From contig NZ_CP102665.1 of assembly GCF_026427355.1 (NCBI RefSeq), positions 804,501 to 868,500 of the forward strand: a stretch of 64,000 nucleotides of DNA. The letters are read 5' to 3'. A program made the position numbers and the translations under genes. The DNA is from Sphingobium sp. JS3065 (GTDB taxonomy: Bacteria > Pseudomonadota > Alphaproteobacteria > Sphingomonadales > Sphingomonadaceae). The notes beneath the pieces are model-generated. The model saw nothing but the letters and a program-made list of their open reading frames with translations, was not told where the DNA came from and did no database searches. Each line of letters begins with the position of its first letter. Position 1 is the first letter of the stretch. Shown piece by piece: positions 8,868-17,616 of this stretch.

Positions 8868-10580
8868 ATGACGGAAGAGGTCGATGTCGTCATCATCGGC
8901 GCAGGACCAGTGGGCCTCACGATCGCCAACTATCTGGGCTGCATGGGCGTCAGCGCAGTCGTGCTGGAGCAGCGTGACAAGCTGATCGACTATCCGCGCG
9001 GCGTGGGCATGGATGACGAATGCCTTCGCAGCTTCCAGGCAATCGGACTCGGCGAGGCGGTAGCGCAGCACACCACGCCGGGTCAGAAGATGCGCTTCCT
9101 TACGATGACGGGGAAAACCTTCGCCCTCATCGATCCGCAGACGCGCGAGTTCGGCTGGCCCCGCCGGAATTCGTTCATCCAGCCCATGGTGGACGAGATA
9201 TTGTACGAGGGTCTTCAGCGTTTCGACTGCATATCCACCTGGTTTGGAACTGAGCTGCTGTCATTCGAACAGACCGGAGACGCAGTTCAACTGCAGGTGC
9301 AGCAAGGCGATACCCGCCTTTCGATCCGGTCGCGATGGCTCGTGGGTTGCGATGGCGGGCGAAGCATCGTCCGGAAGTCGCTCGATATCGGATTCGACGG
9401 CATCACCGATTCGACGCGATGGGTGGTCATCGACATTCTCGACGATCCGCTGGGATTGCCCGATTCCTACCTCCATTGCGTGCCGTCGCGCCCATATGTC
9501 TCGATCGCGCTGCCCCATGGAATGCGGCGCCTGGAGTTCATGGTCTTCGGCGACGAAACAGAGGAAGAGCTTTGCTCGCCCGCCGGCATCCAAAGCCTGT
9601 TGAAACGAGCGCTTCCCTTTCCCGAGCGCGCCAACGTGCTGAGATCACGGGTCTACACCCATAATGCCCGGCTTGCGCAGCATTTCCGCAAAGGCAATGC
9701 CCTGATCGCCGGCGATGCGGCCCATCTCATGCCTGTCTGGCAAGGCCAGGGCTACAATAGCGGAATACGCGACGCGACGAACCTGGCGTGGAAGCTCGCG
9801 ATGGTCATTCGCGGCGAGGCCTCCGCAGACATCCTCGAAAGCTACGAGTCCGAACGGCGCGAGCATGCCAAGGCGATGATCGATTTGTCCGTGACTGCGG
9901 GCCGCATCTTCGCCCCAACCAACAAATTTGTTGCGTGGCTTCGCGACCGCATCGCGCTGGCGCTCAACGCCATCCCTCCGGTGAAGCGCTATTTCGTGCA
10001 GATGCGCTTCAAGCCGATGCCGCGCTTCACCAAGGGTATCGTTTTGACGAATGCGTCCGGTCAGCCTGAAGGACGGACGACCGGCCGGCTCTTCCCGCAG
10101 CCCATGGTCATCGCCCAGGACGGCAAATCGATCCGCTTCGATGACGTCATAGGGATCCGTTTCGCAATCGTGTCGTGGGGAACAGATCCGCAATTGCACC
10201 TGTCCGAGGCTGGCCGCGATTACTGGCGAACGCTCGGTGCCCGGTTCATAGCCGTGGTTCCGGAGACCCAGCTCAACAATTTCAGAGGAACGGTTCAGGA
10301 CGGCACCATCATGATTGGGGACGCGCAAGGCGTTCTCCATGAATGGTTCGCCCACCAAGATGCGGACGGCTCCATCGTGGTGCTGCGACCCGACAGGGTC
10401 GTAGCCGCCATCGTGCAGCCCCAGCACCTTGAAGCCGCCAGCGGACGGCTGATGTCGATGATCGGCGACCGAACCTCTCAGACGCAATGTGCCCCCGACG
10501 GTCCCAAGCCGACGCCAGCCCAGCGCGATAAAGGCGAACGCGGCGCACCGATGTCGGTGACGTTCCGGGAGCGTTACTGA
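8868..10580 (+). CDS. mhpA: 3-(3-hydroxyphenyl)propionate hydroxylase (FAD monooxygenase)
   Basis: A 570-residue group A flavoprotein hydroxylase, close to E. coli MhpA along its length. The FAD motif GAGPVG is at 11-16, followed by KLIDYPRGVGMDDE and FGWPRRNSFIQP. The DG block CDGGRS is near 165 and the GD motif ALIAGDAAHLMPVWQGQGYN in the middle. The thioredoxin-like C-terminal domain ends after RPDRVVAA. It hydroxylates a 3-hydroxyphenyl acid to the catechol used by MhpB, with NADH and O2. ATGs at 8847 and 8868 both have AAGGA-type sites; I use the second by homology. Operon order B-C-A-D differs from the E. coli A-B-C-D. Confidence 0.92.
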   Translation: MTEEVDVVIIGAGPVGLTIANYLGCMGVSAVVLEQRDKLIDYPRGVGMDDECLRSFQAIGLGEAVAQHTTPGQKMRFLTMTGKTFALIDPQTREFGWPRRNSFIQPMVDEILYEGLQRFDCISTWFGTELLSFEQTGDAVQLQVQQGDTRLSIRSRWLVGCDGGRSIVRKSLDIGFDGITDSTRWVVIDILDDPLGLPDSYLHCVPSRPYVSIALPHGMRRLEFMVFGDETEEELCSPAGIQSLLKRALPFPERANVLRSRVYTHNARLAQHFRKGNALIAGDAAHLMPVWQGQGYNSGIRDATNLAWKLAMVIRGEASADILESYESERREHAKAMIDLSVTAGRIFAPTNKFVAWLRDRIALALNAIPPVKRYFVQMRFKPMPRFTKGIVLTNASGQPEGRTTGRLFPQPMVIAQDGKSIRFDDVIGIRFAIVSWGTDPQLHLSEAGRDYWRTLGARFIAVVPETQLNNFRGTVQDGTIMIGDAQGVLHEWFAHQDADGSIVVLRPDRVVAAIVQPQHLEAASGRLMSMIGDRTSQTQCAPDGPKPTPAQRDKGERGAPMSVTFRERY

Positions 10581-10680
10581 CGCAACATGAAGGATCATGG
10601 CGTCGAGCCGCCATCAGGTCGACGCTGAACGTGGAGCCTTGGGCCGCCCCGCGCGGCTGGCGAGAGAGAGGGGACGTGAA

Positions 10681-11466
10681 ATGAACGAAGGCAGTCTGTC
10701 GCGGCAATTCGCAGATGAGCTGTTCCGCGCTTTGCGTGCATGCCGCACCGTTGCCCCCCTGCGTGACAGAGCATCGCTCACGATCGACGACGCCTACAAT
10801 ATATCGCTCGGCATTCTGGCGCTGCGCGAAGCCGAAGGCGAACGTGTAGTCGGCAAGAAGATCGGCGTCACGTCGAAGGCCGTGCAGGACATGCTTGGCG
10901 TGGATCGACCCGACTTCGGTTTCCTCACCGATCGCATGCAGGTAGCCCCGGACGCTCCTGTGCAGATAGCGGGAAACCTGATCGCGCCGCGCGCAGAGGC
11001 CGAAATCGCATTCATTCTCAAATCCGACCTCATCGGCCCAGGCGTCACCGACGACGACGTTCTCGATGCGACCGAAGCGGTGTGCGCCTGCTTCGAGATC
11101 GTCGACAGCCGGATCGAGAACTGGAATATCCAGATCATCGACACGGTGGCGGACAATGCGTCCTGCGGCGTGTTCGTGCTCGGCGATCAGCGGATCGACC
11201 CGCGCAGCCTCGACCTCCCCTCGCTCAGATGCGAAGTCTTCAAGAACGGCGTACTGATCTCCGAGGGTTTTGGTTCGGCCGTCCAGGGCTCACCGCTCAC
11301 AGCCGTCGCCTGGCTCGCGAACACGCTTGGGGCTTATGGCGTGCCATTGAAGGCGGGTGAAATCATACTTTCCGGCTCGCTTGTCCCGCTTGCACCGGCT
11401 GCAGCCGGGGACACGTTCGTCACGAAAATCGACGGCATCGGAGAAGCGCAGGTTCGCTTCTGCTGA
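10681..11466 (+). CDS. mhpD: 2-oxopent-4-enoate (2-hydroxypenta-2,4-dienoate) hydratase
   Basis: A 261-residue member of the hydratase/decarboxylase family. Recognisable blocks are VGKKIGVTSKAVQDMLGV, then APRAEAEIAFIL with metal-binding Glu residues, then CFEIVDSRIENW and the C-terminal ILSGSLVPLAPAAAGD. It adds water to 2-hydroxypenta-2,4-dienoate to give 4-hydroxy-2-oxovalerate, the MhpE substrate. The start at 10681 follows GAGAGGGG. It is the last gene of the plus-strand operon and is convergent with mhpE, a GC-rich hairpin lying between them. Confidence 0.92.
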   Translation: MNEGSLSRQFADELFRALRACRTVAPLRDRASLTIDDAYNISLGILALREAEGERVVGKKIGVTSKAVQDMLGVDRPDFGFLTDRMQVAPDAPVQIAGNLIAPRAEAEIAFILKSDLIGPGVTDDDVLDATEAVCACFEIVDSRIENWNIQIIDTVADNASCGVFVLGDQRIDPRSLDLPSLRCEVFKNGVLISEGFGSAVQGSPLTAVAWLANTLGAYGVPLKAGEIILSGSLVPLAPAAAGDTFVTKIDGIGEAQVRFC

Positions 11467-11470
11467 TCTG

Positions 11471-11496
11471 CGGGGAGGCGCCATCGGCGCCCCCCC
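11471..11496. terminator. Probable bidirectional hairpin between mhpD and mhpE
   Basis: Arms GGCGCC/GGCGCC, extended by GGGG and CCCC, separated by ATC, lie in the 53-bp gap between the convergent mhpD and mhpE stops. There is no T-run, so strong intrinsic termination is not certain, but position and stability fit a shared terminator. Confidence 0.5.
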
Positions 11497-11519
11497 CCAT
11501 CCCGTCTCCGAGCAACCTC

Positions 11520-12563
11520 TCACGCCGACTGTCGTGCCTTCAGCATGTCGAGCGCGACATCGACGATCATGTCCTCCTGACCGCCGACCATCTTGCGCCG
11601 TCCCAGCTCGACGAGAATCTCGCGCGTGTCGAGACCGTAGGTTTCGCTCGCCTTTTCCGCGTGGCGAAGGAAGCTTGAATATACGCCGGCATAGCCCAAG
11701 GCGAGCGTTTCGCGATCGACTCGCACCGGCCGGTCCTGCAGTGGACGCACCAGTTCCTCGGCCGCGTCCATCAGCGCCATAACGTCGCATCCGTGGCTCC
11801 AGCCCTTGCGTTCCGCGGCAGCGACGAAGACTTCGAGCGGTGCGTTTCCTGCCCCCGCGCCCATTCCGGCGAGGCTGGCGTCAATCCGTACGGCCCCGCA
11901 CTGCGCGGCCACGATGGAGTTTGCCACGCCGAGCGACAGGTTGTGGTGCGCATGAATGCCACGCTGCGTGTCGGATCGCAGCACGCGATCATAGGCTTCC
12001 AGCCGGGCCTTCACGCCGTCCATGTCGAGTGCACCGCCGCTATCGGTGACGTAGACGCATTGCGCGCCGTAGCTTTCCATAAGCAGGGCCTGAGCCGCCA
12101 GCGCCTCCGCATCGATCATGTGGCTCATCATGAGAAAACCCGAAACGTCCATTCCGAGGTCGCGGGCGATGCCGATATGCTGCTTCGAGACGTCCGCCTC
12201 AGTGCAATGGGTGGCGACGCGGACGGACCGAACGCCGATATCGTATGCGCGCTTCAGTTCCTCGACCGTGCCGACGCCCGGAAGAATGAGCGTAGTGAGC
12301 ACACTTCGTTCAAGAACATCGGCAACCGCTTCCAGCCATTCCCAGTCCGTGTGCGCGCCAAAGCCATAGTTGAAACTCGCTCCCGAAAGCCCATCACCAT
12401 GCGCCACCTCGATCGCGTCCACGCCAGCCTTGTCGAGCGCCGATGCGATCGCCCTCACATGGTCGACGCCATACATGTGCCGAATGGCATGCATGCCGTC
12501 ACGAAGAGTGACGTCCTGGATGTAGAGCTTTTCGCCGCCATCCACATTGTAGCGCTTGCTCAT
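11520..12563 (-). CDS. mhpE: 4-hydroxy-2-oxovalerate aldolase
   Basis: A 347-residue DRE-TIM metallolyase. The N-terminal [17 protein letters not shown] carries the Arg-Asp pair that binds substrate and metal. [13 protein letters not shown] carries the metal-binding histidines, and [16 protein letters not shown] and [18 protein letters not shown] match E. coli MhpE. It splits 4-hydroxy-2-oxovalerate into pyruvate and acetaldehyde. Two adjacent ATGs (12566, 12563) overlap the mhpF stop; GGAGG is better spaced for the second. The stop-start overlap indicates translational coupling to mhpF, as expected for two enzymes that channel acetaldehyde. Confidence 0.93.
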   Translation of the reverse strand: MSKRYNVDGGEKLYIQDVTLRDGMHAIRHMYGVDHVRAIASALDKAGVDAIEVAHGDGLSGASFNYGFGAHTDWEWLEAVADVLERSVLTTLILPGVGTVEELKRAYDIGVRSVRVATHCTEADVSKQHIGIARDLGMDVSGFLMMSHMIDAEALAAQALLMESYGAQCVYVTDSGGALDMDGVKARLEAYDRVLRSDTQRGIHAHHNLSLGVANSIVAAQCGAVRIDASLAGMGAGAGNAPLEVFVAAAERKGWSHGCDVMALMDAAEELVRPLQDRPVRVDRETLALGYAGVYSSFLRHAEKASETYGLDTREILVELGRRKMVGGQEDMIVDVALDMLKARQSA

Positions 12564-13501
12564 CATGCGGCCTCCTTTGCGAGAATACGCTGAGCGAGCA
12601 ATTCGCCCGTCGCTTTTGCTGCAGCGGTCATGATGTCGAGATTGCCGGAATAGGACGGCAGATAGTCGCCCGCTCCCTCGACTTCGAGAAGTATCATCGT
12701 CTTGAGGCCCGTAAATTCGCCCATCCCAGGGATTTTGAGTCGGTTGTTGTCGCCGAACCGCTCGAACTGGACTTGCTGTTTGAGCCGGTAGCCCGGAACA
12801 TATTTCTGAACTTCAGCGACCATCGCTTCGACCGATGCGCGGATCGTTTCCTCTTCCGCGCCTTCAGATAGCGTGAACACAGTGTCGCGCATGATCATCG
12901 GCGGTTCTGCCGGATTGAGGATGATGATGGCCTTGCCCTTGGATGCGCCGCCGACCGCTTCGATGGCCCGCGCTGTCGTGCGCGTGAACTCGTCGATATT
13001 GGCGCGCGTGCCGGGACCCGCAGATCGCGACGACACCGAAGCGACGATCTCCGCATAGTGGACCGTCGCGACCCGACTCACGGCTGCGACCATCGGAATG
13101 GTCGCTTGACCGCCGCAAGTCACCATGTTCACGTTCGACGCGCCGAGATTGGCTTCCATGTTGACGGGGGGCACGATGAACGGGCCGATGGCGGCCGGGG
13201 TGAGGTCGACGACCTGAATTCCGTCTGCTCTGAGCGCTTCGTCGTGCACCTTGTGGGCGTAGGCGCTGGTCGCATCGAAGGCGATGCCAAGTTCCGCGTA
13301 GCAGGGAAGGTTCTTCAGACCGTCGAGACCCTCATGCGTGGTCGCGATGCCGTGGGAACGGGCCATCGCGAGCCCTTCGGAGTTGGGATCTATGCCGACG
13401 ACGGCGGCCAGTTCCATGTTTTGGGGATATTTTATCATCTTCATCATCAGGTCGGTGCCGATATTGCCGGAACCTATGATGGCGGCCTTCACTCTCGCCA
13501 C
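12563..13501 (-). CDS. mhpF: Acetaldehyde dehydrogenase (acylating)
   Basis: A 312-residue CoA-acylating aldehyde dehydrogenase. It has an N-terminal Rossmann motif ([11 protein letters not shown]), the catalytic cysteine Cys129 in [13 protein letters not shown], and [14 protein letters not shown] and [14 protein letters not shown] as in E. coli MhpF (316 aa). It converts acetaldehyde to acetyl-CoA with NAD. I choose a GTG start at 13501, since GAGAGGAGG lies just upstream and the mature family starts here; an ATG 31 codons upstream has no family support. F-E is transcribed opposite to B-C-A-D and diverges from the second IclR gene. Confidence 0.92.
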   Translation of the reverse strand: MARVKAAIIGSGNIGTDLMMKMIKYPQNMELAAVVGIDPNSEGLAMARSHGIATTHEGLDGLKNLPCYAELGIAFDATSAYAHKVHDEALRADGIQVVDLTPAAIGPFIVPPVNMEANLGASNVNMVTCGGQATIPMVAAVSRVATVHYAEIVASVSSRSAGPGTRANIDEFTRTTARAIEAVGGASKGKAIIILNPAEPPMIMRDTVFTLSEGAEEETIRASVEAMVAEVQKYVPGYRLKQQVQFERFGDNNRLKIPGMGEFTGLKTMILLEVEGAGDYLPSYSGNLDIMTAAAKATGELLAQRILAKEAA

Positions 13502-13623
13502 TGGCGGCCTCCTCTCAGGATGTTGGATATGCCGTCGCCTCGCGGTGGGCGACATCGTCGTCATTCTCCTTTTAAGAGGGGCTGACAACGGCACGTCTTG
13601 AGCTTACTTCCAAAGAACGGAAA

Positions 13624-14394
13624 TTGACGAATGGAAGCTTACAGCAGGTGCCGATTGAAAACCCGCATCTCATAGAGAAAACGCTCGACATCCTCGAAGC
13701 TGTCGGCGCACTCGGCAGCGCGTCCATGCCGCAGATACAGGCACAATGCGGGCTGTCTACCACGACGACACATCGCATCATGCAGTCGCTTGCGCGTCGC
13801 GGATACCTGTTTCGGGCGGGACGCGGAAACTTCCGCCTAGGTCGTGCGCTGCTCGCTTTGGCAGACAGAATCTCCAGTCATGATATCCTGGCCGCTTCTG
13901 CGCGCCCCTGTTTGCAGCGGCTGTCGAAAGAGACGCGTTGCCATTCGCATCTGGGAGTCTGGGAAGACGGGATGGTCACCTATCTCGTAAAGCAACGGTT
14001 TGGACGCACCCGTGTCCATTCCGCCGAAGGGATGCAGCTCGAAGCCTATTGCTCCGCGCTGGGCAAAATACTCCTCGCAGCGCTACCCGACGATATCCTT
14101 GATAGATATCTGGAGGACGGTGCGTTCGTGGCGCTCACGTCGAAGACGATCGTCGACCCCGGTGAAATCCGAGACGAGATCGAGCGCGTAAAACAGCGCG
14201 GCTGGTCTATGGACGACGAGGAGATCATGGATGGTCTGCGATGTGTAGCCGTGCCTGTGCGTGACATTAGCGGAACCATTATCGCGGCGGTTTCGATCAG
14301 TAGCATAGACGCCGCCCGGTCCGGGCCGGATGTGACGGCCCTGCTCCCGACTCTCTTCGATGCCGCCAAGGAGATCGAGGGCAAAGGGCCTTGA
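13624..14394 (+). CDS. IclR-family transcriptional regulator
   Basis: A regulator of about 256 residues with an N-terminal winged helix (about 34-62, SMPQIQAQCGLSTTTTHRIMQSL) and an IclR effector domain ending after DVTALLPTLF. It is divergent from mhpF-E, so it may control that operon or the cyclase gene downstream. The start is uncertain: the reading frame opens at a TTG with a weak AAAGAACGGAA upstream, and a GTG at residue 9 is an alternative. The intergenic sequence just before it has TTCC-N7-GGAA at 13609-13623, which may be its own operator. The ligand is unknown. Confidence 0.82.
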   Translation: MTNGSLQQVPIENPHLIEKTLDILEAVGALGSASMPQIQAQCGLSTTTTHRIMQSLARRGYLFRAGRGNFRLGRALLALADRISSHDILAASARPCLQRLSKETRCHSHLGVWEDGMVTYLVKQRFGRTRVHSAEGMQLEAYCSALGKILLAALPDDILDRYLEDGAFVALTSKTIVDPGEIRDEIERVKQRGWSMDDEEIMDGLRCVAVPVRDISGTIIAAVSISSIDAARSGPDVTALLPTLFDAAKEIEGKGP

Positions 14395-14491
14395 AGGGGA
14401 AACGGTCGCCGGCGTCGGCCCATCGGCTGCTCGGACCGTCGGCGAATGACGGCGCCTGATCAAGTATACAGCGCTCTCAACGGATATGCGC

Positions 14492-14506
14492 GTTCGCGAT
14501 GTGAAC
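14492..14506. promoter_or_regulatory. Putative IclR-type operator, site 3
   Basis: GTTCGCGATGTGAAC keeps the GTTC-N7-GAAC frame, matches the mhpR-adjacent site at 12 of 15 positions and the site before the second TonB receptor (44124) at 14 of 15. It lies about 247 bp upstream of the cyclase start. Confidence 0.62.
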
Positions 14507-14524
14507 AGCTTGTCGAAAGCTGTT
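14504..14524. promoter_or_regulatory. 21-bp inverted repeat upstream of cyclase gene
   Basis: AACAGCTT and AAGCTGTT are perfect 8-bp arms around GTCGA. The repeat overlaps the last three bases of the IclR-type site, so two regulators could compete or cooperate here. The second IclR protein is a candidate, but this is not shown by sequence. Confidence 0.45.
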
Positions 14525-14752
14525 GTTGCGCCACAAATCCCTTCCTATCGATTTTCTATAATTGGCGTTGCCGAGCCGGCGATGTCAGGGAGAGGACGAT
14601 GGTAGATCATTTCATCCGGTCGGCAGAAGCGGAGAGCCGCGTGCCTCACCGGCCTTTCCGGCTCAGCCGGGCGTGCGCCCGGTCTCTTCAAGCGCGCGCA
14701 CGATCCACCCCTTCTCGCTTCCAAGAACATGCCCCCGAAAGGACAGTTTGCG

Positions 14753-15733
14753 ATGTGTGACCAGCATGATCACGGCCATGACGCCGATCGTCGGGTGAGC
14801 GCACTCCTGGCGAACGCGCCCAGAAACTGGGGACGATGGGGGGATGCCGACGAGGTCGGTTCGCTCAATTTCCTGACGAACGCGGAAGTGCTGCGTGGCG
14901 TCCGTTCGGTCAGGCAGGGGAAAGTCTTCACGTGCGGAGAGGTCATCGGCCATCCCGACGGCGACCCCCTGTGGCCGGGCCGTGCTCCCGCCAGGCGCGA
15001 AATGACCGTGGACAAGGACAGTTACGTCCGTGGCGACATGGCTCCCCTCCCCGGGGGCGCCGAATTCGCGGACGACCGGATCGATATGTTCCTGCAGGGT
15101 TCGACTCAGTTCGATGCCCTTGGGCATGTCTGGTATGACGATCAGCTCTGGAATGGCTACCCGGCCTCCGGAACCGTGGGTGGTCTGCGCAAGGCCTCGA
15201 TCCTGCCGGTAGCGCAGCGCGGCGTCGTCGGCCGGGGCATTCTGCTCGATATGGCGACCTATATGGGTAAGCCCTATCTCGAAAAAGGCGATCTCTTCGG
15301 GCTCGAGGATCTGCTCGATTGCGCCAAGCGGCAGGGCGTCACGATCGAGAAGCACGATATCCTCTGCCTGCGCCTGGGCTTCCTCCAGCTCTTGCGCGTG
15401 CAGGGGCCTGAGCTCTTCTACCAGGACTTTCTCGAGCCGGGCCTCACCTACTCGCCCGAACTGGTAGACTGGTTCTACGAGATGGAAATCCCGTGTCTGT
15501 CGACAGACACGATTTCCAACGAAACCGAACTCGATCCTGCGATCGGCGTGCAGATTCCGTTGCATTGCGCGCTGATGCGCAACCTCGGCGTGACGTTCAA
15601 CGAAGTCTGCAATTTCGAAGCGCTCGCGCAGGATTCGCAAGCAGACGGTCAATGGGATTTCCTCTATGCTGCGGCGCCGCTCAAGGTTGCGGAGGCCGCC
15701 GGCGCGCCCGTCAACGTTCTGGCGATCAAATGA
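14753..15733 (+). CDS. Cyclase-family (kynurenine formamidase-like) hydrolase
   Basis: A 326-residue protein of the PF04199 cyclase/formamidase family. The usual metal motif HxGTHxDxxxH appears as QGSTQFDALGH, so two metal-ligand histidines are replaced by Gln while the Asp and last His remain. Other family blocks are WGRWGDADEVGSLNFLT near the N-terminus and ILLDMATY. Members hydrolyse amides, lactones or cyclic diketones, so ring opening in the catabolic pathway is plausible, but the altered motif argues for caution. The start at the second ATG follows AAAGGACAG. Its 3' end precedes the FAD dehydrogenase by 58 bp, so the two are probably co-transcribed. Confidence 0.82.
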   Translation: MCDQHDHGHDADRRVSALLANAPRNWGRWGDADEVGSLNFLTNAEVLRGVRSVRQGKVFTCGEVIGHPDGDPLWPGRAPARREMTVDKDSYVRGDMAPLPGGAEFADDRIDMFLQGSTQFDALGHVWYDDQLWNGYPASGTVGGLRKASILPVAQRGVVGRGILLDMATYMGKPYLEKGDLFGLEDLLDCAKRQGVTIEKHDILCLRLGFLQLLRVQGPELFYQDFLEPGLTYSPELVDWFYEMEIPCLSTDTISNETELDPAIGVQIPLHCALMRNLGVTFNEVCNFEALAQDSQADGQWDFLYAAAPLKVAEAAGAPVNVLAIK

Positions 15734-15791
15734 GACCGCGTATCGACATAGCAGCGGGCCGGTACCGGCTCGGCGAGATGGACGGTCGGGC

Positions 15792-17501
15792 GTGAACAAG
15801 ATCTACGACCTTGTCATCGCCGGATCGGGAGCAGCTGGGCTCTCGGCCGCGATTCTGGCGCACGCCAAAGGTCTGAGTGTGCTCGTCATCGAGAAGACGA
15901 ACCTGATCGGCGGCACCAGCTGCTATTCGGGCGGCGTCGCGTGGGTCCCCACCAGCCAGCACAATCTCGCGACCGGCATTTCCGACAGCATGGACCAGGC
16001 GGCCCTCTATCTCGACAGCACCGTACGCAACGATCACGAGCGGGACGCGCGCGTGGAGTATCTCCGACGTGGTGCGGAGGCTATCGCCTCTCTTGAACGG
16101 GAGACCGGACCGCTCTTCTACGTGCGGGCGATCAACTCGCCCGACTACTACCCCGACGCAGACGGCGCATCGCAGGAAGGCCGCGCGATGACGCCGCTGA
16201 CGGTGGATGGCCGGGTTCTCGGCGCCCATTTTCGCGACCTCAGGGCGCCGCTTCCCGAACTCTGCCTGTTCGGGCGGCAGATGCTCGAACTGATGGACGT
16301 GTATCATCTCCTCAACGCGCGCCGCTCCTTCAAATCAGCCGTTCACACCGCCAAGCTGCTATTGCGGGACTTGCGCGACCGAACGGTCTACCGCCGTTAC
16401 GGGCGAGGCACGCGGCTAACGGGCGGCAACGCGCTTGTCGCCAATCTCTATCGCACCGTGCTCGCACGCCAGATTCCGGTATTACGCGAGACAAGTCTCG
16501 TCGATCTGGTGAAAGACGGCGACGTCGTGACCGGCGTCGTGGTCAGGCGCGCAGGACGGCGAGAACAGATCCGCGCGCGACGCGGCGTCATCCTCGCAAC
16601 GGGTGGCTTCCCATGGAGCAAGCCACTTCGCGAGACGATGATGGAGGATGCGCCCATCGGCTTTTCCGCGACAAGCCCCGACAGCACCGGTGACGGGATC
16701 GCCATAGCCATCGCCAAGGGCGCAAAGCTGGACGCCGACAATGTCGAGCCGGCCTTCTGGTCGCCGGTATCGACGGCGAAGCGTCCCGATGGCACGGTGG
16801 CGCGCTTTCCTCATCTCATGGCCGATCGCGCGAAGCCGGGGCTGATAGCGGTCAACAAACACGGCAAGCGCTTCTACAATGAAGCCGAGAACTATCATGA
16901 CTTCGTTCGGGCGATGCTCGGCCGGTTGAACAACGAGGACCAACAGCCGGTCCACTTCATCTGCGATGCGGACTTTGTGAGCAAATATGCTTTCGGCTCA
17001 GTGCCGCCCCTGGCGTCCGAACGCCGTCGGGCGGTACGATCAGGGTATCTCATCAAGGCGGCCACGATCGCCGAACTGGCCGGTAAGCTGGGACTGGAGG
17101 CAAGCGCTCTGCAGGAGACCATCAACCGGCTGAACGTCGATGCGGCGGGAGGCGTCGACACCGAATTCGGCAAGGGCGCAAGCGCCTACAACCGCTATCT
17201 CGGGGATGCGGGCAACCTGCCCAATCCCTGCCTTGGGCCGATCGCCAAGGCTCCTTTCTACGCTATTCGCGTGCATGTGGGCGACATCGGCACGGCCGCC
17301 GGCCTTGCTGCGGATATTCACTCGCGAGTCATGGACGAGCGCGGCGAACCTATACCCGGACTCTACGCCTGCGGAAACGACCGCAACTCCATCATGGGCG
17401 GCTTCTATCCCAGCGGCGGCATCACGATCGGCCCGGCCCTCGTCTTCGCCTTCCTCGCGGTCGAACATGCGGCGCGTCCCCAATCGACGCGCGCTGCTTG
17501 A
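15792..17501 (+). CDS. FAD-binding dehydrogenase (3-ketosteroid-dehydrogenase/fumarate-reductase fold)
   Basis: A 569-residue flavoprotein. The N-terminal FAD motif is GSGAAG (11-16), followed by GGTSCYSGGVAWVP, the flavin-embracing segment of the KstD/fumarate reductase group. GTRLTGGNALVANL lies in the middle, and the C-terminal FAD contact is GNDRNSIMGGFYPSGGITIG. Family enzymes introduce or reduce a C=C next to a carbonyl, so an alicyclic ring could be desaturated towards a phenol here. The start is a GTG at 15792, since the upstream codons overlap the cyclase gene in another frame. Followed by a hydrolase 115 bp on. The substrate is unknown. Confidence 0.85.
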   Translation: MNKIYDLVIAGSGAAGLSAAILAHAKGLSVLVIEKTNLIGGTSCYSGGVAWVPTSQHNLATGISDSMDQAALYLDSTVRNDHERDARVEYLRRGAEAIASLERETGPLFYVRAINSPDYYPDADGASQEGRAMTPLTVDGRVLGAHFRDLRAPLPELCLFGRQMLELMDVYHLLNARRSFKSAVHTAKLLLRDLRDRTVYRRYGRGTRLTGGNALVANLYRTVLARQIPVLRETSLVDLVKDGDVVTGVVVRRAGRREQIRARRGVILATGGFPWSKPLRETMMEDAPIGFSATSPDSTGDGIAIAIAKGAKLDADNVEPAFWSPVSTAKRPDGTVARFPHLMADRAKPGLIAVNKHGKRFYNEAENYHDFVRAMLGRLNNEDQQPVHFICDADFVSKYAFGSVPPLASERRRAVRSGYLIKAATIAELAGKLGLEASALQETINRLNVDAAGGVDTEFGKGASAYNRYLGDAGNLPNPCLGPIAKAPFYAIRVHVGDIGTAAGLAADIHSRVMDERGEPIPGLYACGNDRNSIMGGFYPSGGITIGPALVFAFLAVEHAARPQSTRAA

Positions 17502-17616
17502 AAGCGCGAGAGCCGATGCCCCTCGCTCCGCCTGTCGACGGGGCTGCGCGGCCCTTCCAAATTCCAGCCCTTTATGGGCAGGCTCTTCGGCCTGCCACAT
17601 CGAACAGGAACCCGAC

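Larger units (their letters stand above)
14395..14752. other. Intergenic region before cyclase gene, with two overlapping palindromes
   Basis: 358 bases without a supported gene. It holds a GTTC-N7-GAAC site (14492-14506) overlapping a longer inverted repeat (14504-14524), then a GC-rich leader. The arrangement looks like a regulated promoter for the cyclase-FAD dehydrogenase-hydrolase genes. The small plus-strand frames here have no family features. Confidence 0.55.
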
